A stretch of DNA of 47,601 bases from an uncultured Eubacteriales bacterium (GTDB lineage: Bacteria; Bacillota; Clostridia; Oscillospirales; Acutalibacteraceae), in assembly GCA_934643185.1 (NCBI GenBank), contig CAKUBN010000014.1:1-47601 (forward strand), given 5' to 3'. Shown piece by piece: positions 40,842 through 47,601 of this stretch. The notes under the pieces were generated by a model. The model worked only from the letters and a program-made list of their open reading frames with translations. It had not been told where the DNA came from and did no database searches. Within the stretch, counting starts at the first letter, position 1. Each line of letters begins with the position of its first letter. The translations under genes and the position numbers were made by a program.

Positions 40842-40870
40842 AGTATAGCGCGGTAAAACGCGAAATGCAA
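40842..40870 (-). promoter_or_regulatory. promoter of the hydrolase operon
   Basis: Minus strand: -35 TTGCAT (40870-40865), 17-base spacer, -10 TATACT (40847-40842). It predicts one transcript through all eight genes to the terminator at 34630. Confidence 0.75.
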
Positions 40871-40929
40871 TAGGTTTTTGATACTGTTTTACAGGACAAA
40901 AGTGATTTTTATTTTCGCGGGCTTTTCAG

Positions 40930-40958
40930 TTGAAAATCGCGCGGGAAAATGATACCAT
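40930..40958 (+). promoter_or_regulatory. promoter of nnr
   Basis: -35 TTGAAA (40930-40935), 17-base spacer, -10 TACCAT (40953-40958). Confidence 0.72.
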
Positions 40959-40993
40959 TAAAGCATAAAACGCAACGGAAAAGGGGCAGGCAT

Positions 40994-42502
40994 ATGCGGG
41001 TATTGACAGCGGCGGAGATCAGAGGGCTGGAATCGTGCGCGGTGGAGTCCGGCGTCTCTATGGAAACGCTTATGGAAAACGCGGGCGCCGAGGTGGCGGC
41101 AGCGGTTACGGAAAAAATGGACGTTACGGGCAAAAAGACAGTCATTTTGTGCGGCAAGGGCAATAACGGCGGCGACGGCTTTGTGGCGGCGCGCTTGTTA
41201 GCGGCCGAGGGCGCTAAGGTGACGGTCGTTTTGATGCAGGGCGCACCGGCCTCTGCGCTTGCACAGCAGGCGTATGACAAAATGGGGCGCGGCATTGAGA
41301 TCATCTCGTACCGCACGGCGGGCAGCGCGGTGGATGCAGCTGATGTCATCATCGACGCCGTATTCGGCTTCAGCTTTCACGGCCGCCTGCCGAGTGTGAT
41401 GGAGCCGCTGTTTGCGCGTGCGGCAGAAAATAAAAAAGCGTTTCGCGTTTCGGTGGATATTCCAAGCGGCGCAGTGTGCGATACCGGCGCGGTGGAGGGT
41501 GCATGCTTTAAAGCAGACCTCACGGTGACATTTACGGCGATGAAGCCGGCGGGCGTTGTGTACCCCGCGGCGGGCTTCGGCGGCCTGACCGTTGTGCGGC
41601 AGGTGGGCATCAAGGAGGAACATCTCGAGATGCTGCCGTGCGATACGGAGTCTGTGCTGCTCGGCAACATCTGCCCGCTGTTCCCAAAGCGCGACCCGGA
41701 GGGGCACAAGGGCACATACGGGCGGCTCCTCATGATCTGCGGCAGCGTGGGCATGGCAGGCGCATGCATCATGACCGCGCGTGCGGCACTGCGCAGCGGC
41801 GTGGGGCTTTTGAACATCGCCATTCCGCATGCGCTGTACCCGATTTTAGCACCCGCCGTGCCGGAAGCAATCTTCACGCTGTACGACCCCGCAGAGGTGC
41901 CGGGCGAAACGGTTTTGGAGGCCATCGATAAGGCAAGCGCGTGCCTTGTGGGCTGCGGCCTCGGTACAGCGCCGTATGCGGCAAAGCTTGTGGACGCTGT
42001 GCTTGAAAACGCACACGGGCCGATCGTTTTGGATGCGGACGCGCTGAACATCCTTGCGAAAACGCCGGAAAAGCTGCTTGTGCCGCAGGCCCCGGTCATC
42101 ATCACGCCGCACCCGGGGGAGATGTGCCGCCTGAATGGTCGCACCATGGCAGAGCTGCGCGCTGACCGTTTGCAGACCGCGCGCGCTTTTGCGCAGACGT
42201 ACCGCGTCATCACGGTGTTAAAGGGCGCGGGCACGGTCATTGCAGCGCCAAACGGCGAGACGCGCGTGAACACAACGGGCAACCCCGGCATGGCGAAGGG
42301 CGGCAGCGGCGATGTTTTAGCCGGCATCACGGGCGCGCTGTGTGCACAGAATATGCAGCCGTTTGAAGCGGCGTATGCCGCCGTGTGCATCCACGGTGCG
42401 GCGGGCGACCTTTGTGCCGAACAGCTTTCACAGCACGGTATGCTGCCGACGGACCTCATCGAAAAGCTGCCGGAGGTCTTTTTGCAGATCGAGGGCAAAT
42501 AA
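40994..42502 (+). CDS. nnr: bifunctional NAD(P)H-hydrate epimerase/dehydratase
   Basis: Repairs damaged NADH and NADPH: the N-terminal YjeF_N domain (about 1-210) epimerises the R/S hydrates, and the C-terminal ADP-dependent dehydratase (about 220-500) restores the cofactor. GKGNNGGDGFVAARLL near 54-69 is the epimerase signature. PVIITPHPGEMCRL and AKGGSGDVLAGITG are the dehydratase signatures. The 502 residues match the fused form. The start is ATG 40994 with AAGGGGC upstream; a frame from 40949 would overlap the promoter. It is divergent from the hydrolase operon. Confidence 0.96.
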   Translation: MRVLTAAEIRGLESCAVESGVSMETLMENAGAEVAAAVTEKMDVTGKKTVILCGKGNNGGDGFVAARLLAAEGAKVTVVLMQGAPASALAQQAYDKMGRGIEIISYRTAGSAVDAADVIIDAVFGFSFHGRLPSVMEPLFARAAENKKAFRVSVDIPSGAVCDTGAVEGACFKADLTVTFTAMKPAGVVYPAAGFGGLTVVRQVGIKEEHLEMLPCDTESVLLGNICPLFPKRDPEGHKGTYGRLLMICGSVGMAGACIMTARAALRSGVGLLNIAIPHALYPILAPAVPEAIFTLYDPAEVPGETVLEAIDKASACLVGCGLGTAPYAAKLVDAVLENAHGPIVLDADALNILAKTPEKLLVPQAPVIITPHPGEMCRLNGRTMAELRADRLQTARAFAQTYRVITVLKGAGTVIAAPNGETRVNTTGNPGMAKGGSGDVLAGITGALCAQNMQPFEAAYAAVCIHGAAGDLCAEQLSQHGMLPTDLIEKLPEVFLQIEGK

Positions 42503-42514
42503 ATTCTGCGCATT

Positions 42515-42542
42515 TTGCACGGAACGCACAACTTCGTAATAG
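42515..42542 (+). promoter_or_regulatory. possible promoter of the mazF-type gene
   Basis: TTGCAC (42515-42520), 16-base spacer, TAATAG (42537-42542). The -10 is poor, so the toxin gene may instead be read through from nnr. Confidence 0.4.
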
Positions 42543-42636
42543 AATGGAGCAGGCGTGTTTAAGCGCCGAAAAAACGGGCAAGAATATAAGTAGCGCCGCG
42601 GGCGTTGATGCAAATTCTGTTCGGAGTGTGAAAACC

Positions 42637-42993
42637 GTGAATGTACACAGAGGCGATATTTACTATGCAGATCTAAGCCCCGTGGTGGGCAGCGAGCAGG
42701 GCGGCGTGCGCCCCGTGCTCATCGTGCAGAACGATGTGGGCAACCGGTTCAGCCCCACGGTGATCGCAGCGGCCATCACGAGCCAGCGCGATAAAACGAA
42801 CCTGCCCACGCACATTGCGCTCCATGCGGAACGCACCGGCCTGCAAAAGGATTCCATTGTGCTTTTGGAGCAGGTCCGTACCATTGATAAGCACCGTTTA
42901 AAAGAAAAAATGGGCAAGCTCGATGACGACGCCATGCAGCGCGTCAACGAAGCCATCGGCATCAGCCTGGGCCTTTACGATACATATAAGTAA
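42637..42993 (+). CDS. mazF: MazF/PemK-family endoribonuclease toxin
   Basis: A 118-residue RNase close in sequence and length to Bacillus NdoA/EndoA. The family hallmarks are HRGDIYYADLSPVVGSEQGGVRPVLIV split over residues 4-30, with Arg in the GxRP segment, and VLLEQVRTIDKHRL near 81-94. MazF enzymes cut mRNA at short sequences. GTG 42637 is taken as start because GGAG lies 10 bases upstream; GTG 42628 is in frame but too close. No MazE-like antitoxin gene is seen in the 134 bases before it or just behind it. In Firmicutes mazE normally precedes mazF, so this copy looks solitary. Confidence 0.9.
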   Translation: MNVHRGDIYYADLSPVVGSEQGGVRPVLIVQNDVGNRFSPTVIAAAITSQRDKTNLPTHIALHAERTGLQKDSIVLLEQVRTIDKHRLKEKMGKLDDDAMQRVNEAIGISLGLYDTYK

Positions 42994-43000
42994 AGGCCAA

Positions 43001-43048
43001 AAAACCGCGCCGTTTCGGAAAAGCTCCGGGCGGCGCGGTTTGTGTTTT
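43001..43048. terminator. terminator after mazF
   Basis: AAACCGCGCCG pairs with CGGCGCGGTTT, followed by GTGTTTT; A-rich on the other side. It lies between convergent genes. Confidence 0.78.
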
Positions 43049-44399
43049 ATTTGTGTTTTTGCGTGTGTTTTTCAAGATGAGAAAGCAAAACTTCGCGGTC
43101 ATTTGGAAGCTGGCCGCACAAAACGGCATCTAAGAGTTTTTTCAGCGTTTCGCCGATCGCTTTGCCCTGAAAGCCAAACGCTTGCAGGTCTTTGCCGGTG
43201 ATTTTAAGCTGATGCAGGGATAGGCAGAAATCCACTTTTTGCAGCGCTTCGGCTTCGCTTTTGGCATCCGCAAGCGCTTTGCAGCGCGTTTCCACGCACC
43301 ATGGCGCGTGCGCTAAGCTGTCTGCGCGGCTTACGGCGAGCAGGCGATAAAACTGCTCGTAGCCGAGCTTTGCAAGCAGGCGGCGGAACTTTGCCGTGCG
43401 CTTCGGGAAAGCGGTATCGTGCAGCAAAACGAGCTCCACGACGGCTTCGCGCGTTTTGTTGTCGCAGCGCAGCGCGCGCAGGGCTTCATCGGTGAGCGCG
43501 GCACTTTTCTCCGCGTGCCCGAAAAAGTGGTCATAGCCATCTTCGCCCGTCGTGCGGACGGCTTTTTTGCCGACATCGTGAAATAAAATCGCAAGGCAGG
43601 CGATAGGGGCATCTGTGTCGATATTTTCGAGCGCGTGCAGCGTGTGCTCCCATACGTCGTAAATGGGATATTTGCTGTTTTGCGGCACACCCTTGAGATT
43701 TTCGAGCTGCGGCACGGCGCAAAAAAACAACTCCGGCGCGGCACGCAGCGCCTCGGCGGCATACGGTGCACAGACGGTCTTTAAAAGCTCCGTGAAAATG
43801 CGCTCTTTTGCGACGCGCCCGATCGTTTCATGCAGGTCGCGCACGGCGCGCAGCGTTTCGGGTTCGACCGTAAATCCGAGTACAGCCGCGAAACGAATCG
43901 TGCGCATCAGGCGCAGCGCATCTTCCGAAAAGCGCTTGTGCGGGTCGCCCACGCAACGAATGATTTCATTTTTCAGGTCTTCCTGCCCGCCGAACGGGTC
44001 AATGATTCCGGTTGCGGGGCTGTAGGCCATGGCGTTGATTGTCAGGTCGCGCCGCGCAAGGTCATCCCGAATATCGGTCGTGAATGCAACGCAGTCCGGG
44101 TGACGGCCGTCTGTGTAATTTCCGTCCACGCGAAACGTTGTTACCTCGTACGGTTCGTGGTTGATGAGCAGTATCACCGTGCCGTGCTTAAGGCCGGTCT
44201 CTAAAATGGGAATGTCGGAAAAAAGCTCGATGATTTTTTCCGGCTTTGCCGCGGTCGTGATGTCCCAATCGTGCGGCGTTTTGTGCAGTAAGCTGTCGCG
44301 CACGCACCCGCCGACGGCGTAGGCCTCAAAACCGTTTTCGTGTAGGCGGGAGAGGATGAACGCGCACGGCGCGGGGAGAGTAATCTTCAGCCCGTTCAT
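43047..44399 (-). CDS. cca: CCA tRNA nucleotidyltransferase (class II, with HD domain)
   Basis: Adds or repairs the 3' CCA of tRNAs. The 450 residues have the class II head with AVGGCVRD (28-35), catalytic DWD in PHDWDITT and RRDLTINAMAY. RFSEDALRLMRTIRFA is the ATP/CTP-selecting region. An HD-type domain follows with FHDVGKK and FFGHAEKSA, giving probable phosphohydrolase activity. It overlaps the membrane protein gene upstream by 4 bases (ATGA). All tRNAs in this window already encode CCA, so the role is mainly repair. Confidence 0.95.
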   Translation of the reverse strand: MNGLKITLPAPCAFILSRLHENGFEAYAVGGCVRDSLLHKTPHDWDITTAAKPEKIIELFSDIPILETGLKHGTVILLINHEPYEVTTFRVDGNYTDGRHPDCVAFTTDIRDDLARRDLTINAMAYSPATGIIDPFGGQEDLKNEIIRCVGDPHKRFSEDALRLMRTIRFAAVLGFTVEPETLRAVRDLHETIGRVAKERIFTELLKTVCAPYAAEALRAAPELFFCAVPQLENLKGVPQNSKYPIYDVWEHTLHALENIDTDAPIACLAILFHDVGKKAVRTTGEDGYDHFFGHAEKSAALTDEALRALRCDNKTREAVVELVLLHDTAFPKRTAKFRRLLAKLGYEQFYRLLAVSRADSLAHAPWCVETRCKALADAKSEAEALQKVDFCLSLHQLKITGKDLQAFGFQGKAIGETLKKLLDAVLCGQLPNDREVLLSHLEKHTQKHK

Positions 44400-45388
44400 T
44401 TTAAAAAGATCGCCGAATTGCGGGAAAGTGTACCGAAAAGCAGCGAAAACCGCAAGCGAAGCGGGATGTTCTTCGTGTTTTCAAAGCGTGTGGCAGCGAC
44501 GAACTCCGCCAGCGTGTACGTGTCCACGCCTTCGCTGAGCGCCACGGTCACGCGGTTGTTGCTGACATCAAGGCCGGTCACAACACCGTATTGCAGCTTG
44601 GCCGATTCTGCGTCAGCGACGAGCATCAGCGCGATGACGGGCTTCTTTTTCTTAAGGCTTTTGTAGATTTCTTTGAAAAGATCTGTGTTCGTAAGGCCGG
44701 TTTCAAGCTGCAGCTTTTGGCTGCCGAGCGCCGTTTCCATGCTGCCCGTAAGGTCTGCGGGGAAGATGAGCGTGTCTTTGTCATCTGCTTTTGCGGGGAT
44801 AGCGGAAGACGAAATGGGCTGTCCCAAAGAAATACATACAGCCTGCGCGGCGTCGTAACCGATGGGAAGATTCGGATCTAAGCGAAGTTGTGCACTGTTT
44901 GCGGCAGCGCTGTAATACGTGCTTTTCTGCACGTCTTCAATATCGCGGTCGGTCCAAATGTCCCACACGGTGCCCTTTGCCCAGAAGCCGCCGCACACAA
45001 GCAGCAGGCACAGCACAAGCGCCGCAATCTGCCGCGTGATGCGCAATGCTGCGTCGGACGGTGTTTCGCCGCTGTACAATCTGCGCTCATGAGAAACGGA
45101 TTTGTTTTTCTGCGCGGCGGGCACTTGGCGCTTTACCGGCTTTGCGGCAGGACGAGGAGCCGCCGGTTTTGCCTGCGGCGGCTGTGCGGTTTCGCGTTCT
45201 GCTTTGCGCGCGGCAAAGCGTTCGTCGAGCACGGCGGGTTTATCGAAAGTGAGCGTTTCAAAATGCTGCTCACCGGTTTCTTCTTCATCGGGATCTGCGG
45301 TGCGCAGCGTCTCATCGCTGAAGACCTGCTTTTTAAAGAGTTCATTTTGCTCGCCCGCGGGCGTTTTGCGCTCGTTGTTCGGTTCCAT
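44396..45388 (-). CDS. membrane-anchored protein with a degenerate C39-like domain
   Basis: A 330-residue protein. A charged cytoplasmic tail (1-100, rich in Pro/Ala/Lys) is followed by one TM helix (about 135-155) and an outside domain (about 160-330). That domain resembles the C39/C39_2 papain-like fold in order: LPIGYDAAQAVCISLG, a KKPVIALML strand, LQYGVVTGLD and VDTYTLAEFVAATRF. In active C39 enzymes the first motif has Gly-Cys and the third begins with His; here both places hold Tyr. So it is probably not a protease. The start is ATG 45388 (AAGGAG upstream). It is coupled to cca by ATGA. Confidence 0.7.
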   Translation of the reverse strand: MEPNNERKTPAGEQNELFKKQVFSDETLRTADPDEEETGEQHFETLTFDKPAVLDERFAARKAERETAQPPQAKPAAPRPAAKPVKRQVPAAQKNKSVSHERRLYSGETPSDAALRITRQIAALVLCLLLVCGGFWAKGTVWDIWTDRDIEDVQKSTYYSAAANSAQLRLDPNLPIGYDAAQAVCISLGQPISSSAIPAKADDKDTLIFPADLTGSMETALGSQKLQLETGLTNTDLFKEIYKSLKKKKPVIALMLVADAESAKLQYGVVTGLDVSNNRVTVALSEGVDTYTLAEFVAATRFENTKNIPLRLRFSLLFGTLSRNSAIFLK

Positions 45389-45458
45389 TTTTGTCTCCTT
45401 GTGCTCAAAAAATAGAAATTCAACTAAAAAATCGAAATATAATCGGGATTTCTTTATA

Positions 45459-45487
45459 AGAATAGCACGTTTGGCACTATTTTTCAA
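45459..45487 (-). promoter_or_regulatory. promoter of the C39-like/cca operon
   Basis: Minus strand: -35 TTGAAA (45487-45482), 17-base spacer, -10 TATTCT (45464-45459). It is divergent from the promoter at 45508. Confidence 0.75.
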
Positions 45488-45507
45488 TATATTAGGGTAG
45501 TTTCTGC

Positions 45508-45536
45508 TTGAAAAAAGCAGCGGATTCGGTTATAAT
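45508..45536 (+). promoter_or_regulatory. promoter of the SEC-C protein gene
   Basis: -35 TTGAAA (45508-45513), 17-base spacer, consensus -10 TATAAT (45531-45536). The leader has a small hairpin, GACTTTC/GAAAGTC (45545-45569). Confidence 0.85.
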
Positions 45537-45599
45537 CAAAAATAGACTTTCAGGGGATAACCGAAAGTCGCTTAAAAGATACGAAAAGGATGAAGCATC

Positions 45600-46094
45600 A
45601 TGGCACTTTTTAAGGATTGGCAGGATTTTGCAGACAAGAAGTCCGCAGAGCCCGGCGCAGAACAGTACTGGACACAATATTTCCTTAGAGAAAAGGATTT
45701 TTACGAGAAACTCCTCAAGGGCGAAGCTCCGAAGAGCGGCACCGTACAGGCACTCGCTGACCACTTCGGCGTGGATATCATCGAAATGACCGGCTACCTT
45801 GACGGCATCAACGAGAGTCTCAAGGCGGAAAACGACCTGGAGAACATGACCGCCGAGACGGAGGTTTCCCTTGATTACGAGCCGGAGAAGCTCTATTACA
45901 ACATGGTCGGCGCAAAGGCCGAGTGGCTGTATAAGCTCCCGCAGTGGGATTCCATTCTCACCGAAGAGAAGCGCAAGGAGCTCTACAAGGCACAGAAGTC
46001 TTCCACCACGATCGTAAAGGGTCCGAAGGTCGGCCGCAACGATCCGTGCCCCTGCGGCAGCGGCAAAAAGTACAAGAAGTGCTGCGGCAGATAA
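45600..46094 (+). CDS. SEC-C zinc-binding protein
   Basis: A 164-residue cytoplasmic protein. The N-terminal 130 residues are mostly helical and acidic and match no family I know. The last 20 residues, starting GRNDPCPCGSGKKYKKCC, are a SEC-C zinc motif like that at the SecA C-terminus, where it binds SecB or ribosomes. AAGGATG before the ATG is a modest Shine-Dalgarno. Residues around TVQALADHFGVDIIEMTGYLDG look like a helix-turn-helix-type segment. A role in translation or secretion is a guess. Confidence 0.88.
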   Translation: MALFKDWQDFADKKSAEPGAEQYWTQYFLREKDFYEKLLKGEAPKSGTVQALADHFGVDIIEMTGYLDGINESLKAENDLENMTAETEVSLDYEPEKLYYNMVGAKAEWLYKLPQWDSILTEEKRKELYKAQKSSTTIVKGPKVGRNDPCPCGSGKKYKKCCGR

Positions 46095-46108
46095 GCTGAA
46101 AATTCAAG

Positions 46109-46137
46109 ATGCGTCGGGCGTCCGGCGCATTTTTTCA
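46109..46137 (+). terminator. terminator after the SEC-C gene
   Basis: ATGCGTCGG pairs with CCGGCGCAT, followed by TTTTTT. Confidence 0.87.
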
Positions 46138-46165
46138 TTTTTCGGTAGCCTTTTAGAGTTTTCTA

Positions 46166-46174
46166 TGCTATACT
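46166..46174 (+). promoter_or_regulatory. extended -10 promoter before the small ORF and the AlaX-type gene
   Basis: TGC-TATACT (-10 at 46169-46174) with no convincing -35. AAAGGAG follows at 46205-46211. Confidence 0.5.
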
Positions 46175-46233
46175 GAAAATACCGAAGCGAAATTTAGCTT
46201 TAGCAAAGGAGAACACTTTAACGTATTGCAACG

Positions 46234-46362
46234 GTGAACAGCCCGGAGGTGTATGAAGCTTATCTGCACAGCGGATTTTTCACGCTGATACGGGAAAACA
46301 CAGAGCGCGATACGCGCGAAGAAGTGCTTCAAAAGCTTGCGGAACATTTTGAATTAAACTGA
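46234..46362 (+). CDS. possible small protein of 42 residues
   Basis: GTG 46234 opens a 42-residue frame with an amphipathic, charged composition (SPEVYEAYLHSGFFTLI, then EEVLQKLAEHFELN). AAAGGAG lies 22 bases before the GTG, too far for a good site; an in-frame ATT at 46225 would be closer. In another frame, CGGAGG at 46244 precedes an ATG with only 11 codons. It fills an otherwise empty 330-base gap. No family recognised. Confidence 0.3.
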   Translation: MNSPEVYEAYLHSGFFTLIRENTERDTREEVLQKLAEHFELN

Positions 46363-46426
46363 ATTAAACATAGAATAGGCGGGGTGCGGCTGCGGCGGCA
46401 CCTCGTTTTACAAAAGGAGTACATAA

Positions 46427-47601
46427 ATGAGCTGCGAAAAATTGTATCTCACCGCGCCGGAGATGCTCGAATGCACCGCGCGTGTTGTGAGCTGTACGCC
46501 GAACAAAAACGACGGCTATGACCTTGAGACTGACCGCACACCGTTTTTTCCGGAAGGCGGCGGGCAGCTGAGCGACATCGGTACGGTTTACGACCCTATG
46601 CAGGGCTTTGTGCCGGTCACGTACTGCTTTGAAGCGAACGGCACGGTGCTGCACCGCACAGGAAAGCCGTTTGCGGTGGGCGAAATCGTCACGCTCAAAG
46701 TGGATGCCGCAAAGCGTTTGAAATACACCCAGCAGCACACGGGCGAACACCTGCTTTCGCATGCCTATGACGTGCTGTTCGGCGCGGAAAACGTCGGCTT
46801 TCACATGGCGGGAGACGTCGTGACCATCGACCTTGACCACAATTTATCGGATGAGGAGATCGAGGCCGGCGAAAAATACGCAAATGAACTCGTTTGGAAA
46901 AACGCGCCCGTGCGTATTTTTAATGTGGACGCTTCCGAGCTTCCGAATCTGCCGCTGCGCAAGAAAAATGAGAAGCTGCACGGCGAGGTACGCATCGTGG
47001 AGGTGGAAGACGGTGATCACACCGAAATGTGCACCTGCTGTGGCACGCACTTCATGAGCACTGCACCGGTCGGCCTGATCAAGGTTTTAGAGCATGCGCG
47101 GTATAAATCCGGCTGCCGCATCACGTTCGCCTGCGGCGTGCTGGCGCTGGAGCACTTCACAAAAGAAAACGCCGAGCTGCGCCGCACCGCCGCTGCGCTT
47201 TCCGTAAAGCCGGACGGCGTGTTCGACGCGCTCGCCCGCAAGGAAGAACAGGTGCAGGGCCTGAACCAGAAGCTCCGCGAGAAAAACGCGCAGCTTGCAA
47301 AATTGTACAGCGAAAAGCTGCATGCCGAAGCACAGGAGAATTTCATTGCGGCATACCTGCCGGTCGATTTTGACGCATGCAAAACGATTGCCGAAACACT
47401 TTGCGCGGACGATAATTTCTCTGCTGTGCTGTTCTGCAATGAAAGTGACCGTTTACGCTATATTTGCGCGCGCGGCAAAAACGGCGCGCTCGACTGCCGC
47501 GCCGCCGTACAGAAAATCAACGCTTTGCTCGGCGCAAAAGGCGGTGGCAGCCCCGTGACATCGCAAGGCTCCTGCCCCAAAACAGCTGAGACAGAGCAAA
47601 A
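46427..47601 (+). CDS. alanyl-tRNA editing protein (AlaX/DHHA1 type), 3' end outside the window
   Basis: Hydrolyses mischarged tRNA-Ala. At least 391 residues, open to the window end. An AlaRS-like OB domain with TPFFPEGGGQLSD (38-50) leads into the editing core, with zinc ligands HTGEH (about 106-110) and CCGTH (about 205-209). A coiled coil follows (about 255-305, KEEQVQGLNQKLREKNAQL), then a DHHA1-type end (IAETLCADDNFSAVLFC and beyond). The alanine-adding domains are absent, so it is a free-standing editor. AAGGAG lies before ATG 46427. The DHHA1 tail is typical of Firmicutes AlaX-L types. Confidence 0.9.
   Translation, partial: MSCEKLYLTAPEMLECTARVVSCTPNKNDGYDLETDRTPFFPEGGGQLSDIGTVYDPMQGFVPVTYCFEANGTVLHRTGKPFAVGEIVTLKVDAAKRLKYTQQHTGEHLLSHAYDVLFGAENVGFHMAGDVVTIDLDHNLSDEEIEAGEKYANELVWKNAPVRIFNVDASELPNLPLRKKNEKLHGEVRIVEVEDGDHTEMCTCCGTHFMSTAPVGLIKVLEHARYKSGCRITFACGVLALEHFTKENAELRRTAAALSVKPDGVFDALARKEEQVQGLNQKLREKNAQLAKLYSEKLHAEAQENFIAAYLPVDFDACKTIAETLCADDNFSAVLFCNESDRLRYICARGKNGALDCRAAVQKINALLGAKGGGSPVTSQGSCPKTAETEQ

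Noticed and set aside
45481..45488. A further TTTTCAAT match, like the response-regulator box
   Set aside because: It is a single copy with no partner at an 11-base period, and it overlaps the -35 of the minus-strand promoter (TTGAAA). No sign of regulator binding.
46251..46285. 11-codon frame from an ATG after CGGAGG
   Set aside because: Too short to call, and it overlaps the 42-codon frame. Mentioned only in that entry.

Overview
The window looks like a chromosomal segment of a Gram-positive Clostridia bacterium, most likely an Oscillospirales/Ruminococcaceae-type gut anaerobe. This is inferred from strong AGGAGG ribosome binding sites, sigma-A promoters with 17-base spacers, a T-box in front of pheST, IreB, a Clostridia-type diaminopimelate dehydrogenase and a sortase-type NPRTG surface protein. 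The species cannot be named from sequence reading alone. No phage, insertion sequence, integrase, CRISPR array or rRNA gene was seen.

Layout: 1-387, a tRNA cluster (Asp, Phe, Gly, Cys). 816-10845, sugar and central metabolism: GH2 beta-mannosidase, ddh, a LacI regulator with its MFS transporter, uracil-DNA glycosylase, PduL, a Nudix hydrolase, and galM with a ROK glucokinase. 11105-15288, an autoregulated TetR followed by a two-subunit ABC exporter. 15413-19429, a two-component system and a beta-helix lipoprotein; both transcripts start at promoters carrying the same TTTTCAAT-type direct repeat. 19605-21096, tRNA-Leu and a MATE exporter.

21268-26938 is an apparent signalling and surface locus. 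An ECF sigma factor, a two-TM protein, a multi-TM protein and a PrsW-type intramembrane protease overlap as one operon. A second operon follows with a paralogue of the two-TM protein overlapping a 1016-residue cell-wall beta-helix/GLUG-like protein. I read this as a candidate sigma/anti-sigma/protease system that controls an envelope protein; the anti-sigma role is inference. A membrane diguanylate cyclase follows.

29211-34617 holds housekeeping genes (an uncharacterised small protein, ireB, and pheST behind a Phe T-box). 34683-40728 is a very tight eight-gene minus-strand operon: an MBL-fold hydrolase, three different alpha/beta hydrolases, two divergent ATC-hydrolase-like proteins, an LCM-type methyltransferase and a four-TM protein. 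It matches no pathway I know and is, with the sigma/PrsW locus, the best candidate for an undescribed system. 40994-47601 holds nnr, a MazF-type toxin without a visible antitoxin, cca, a membrane protein with a C39-like domain that seems to lack catalytic residues, a SEC-C protein, and an alanyl-tRNA editing protein cut by the window end.
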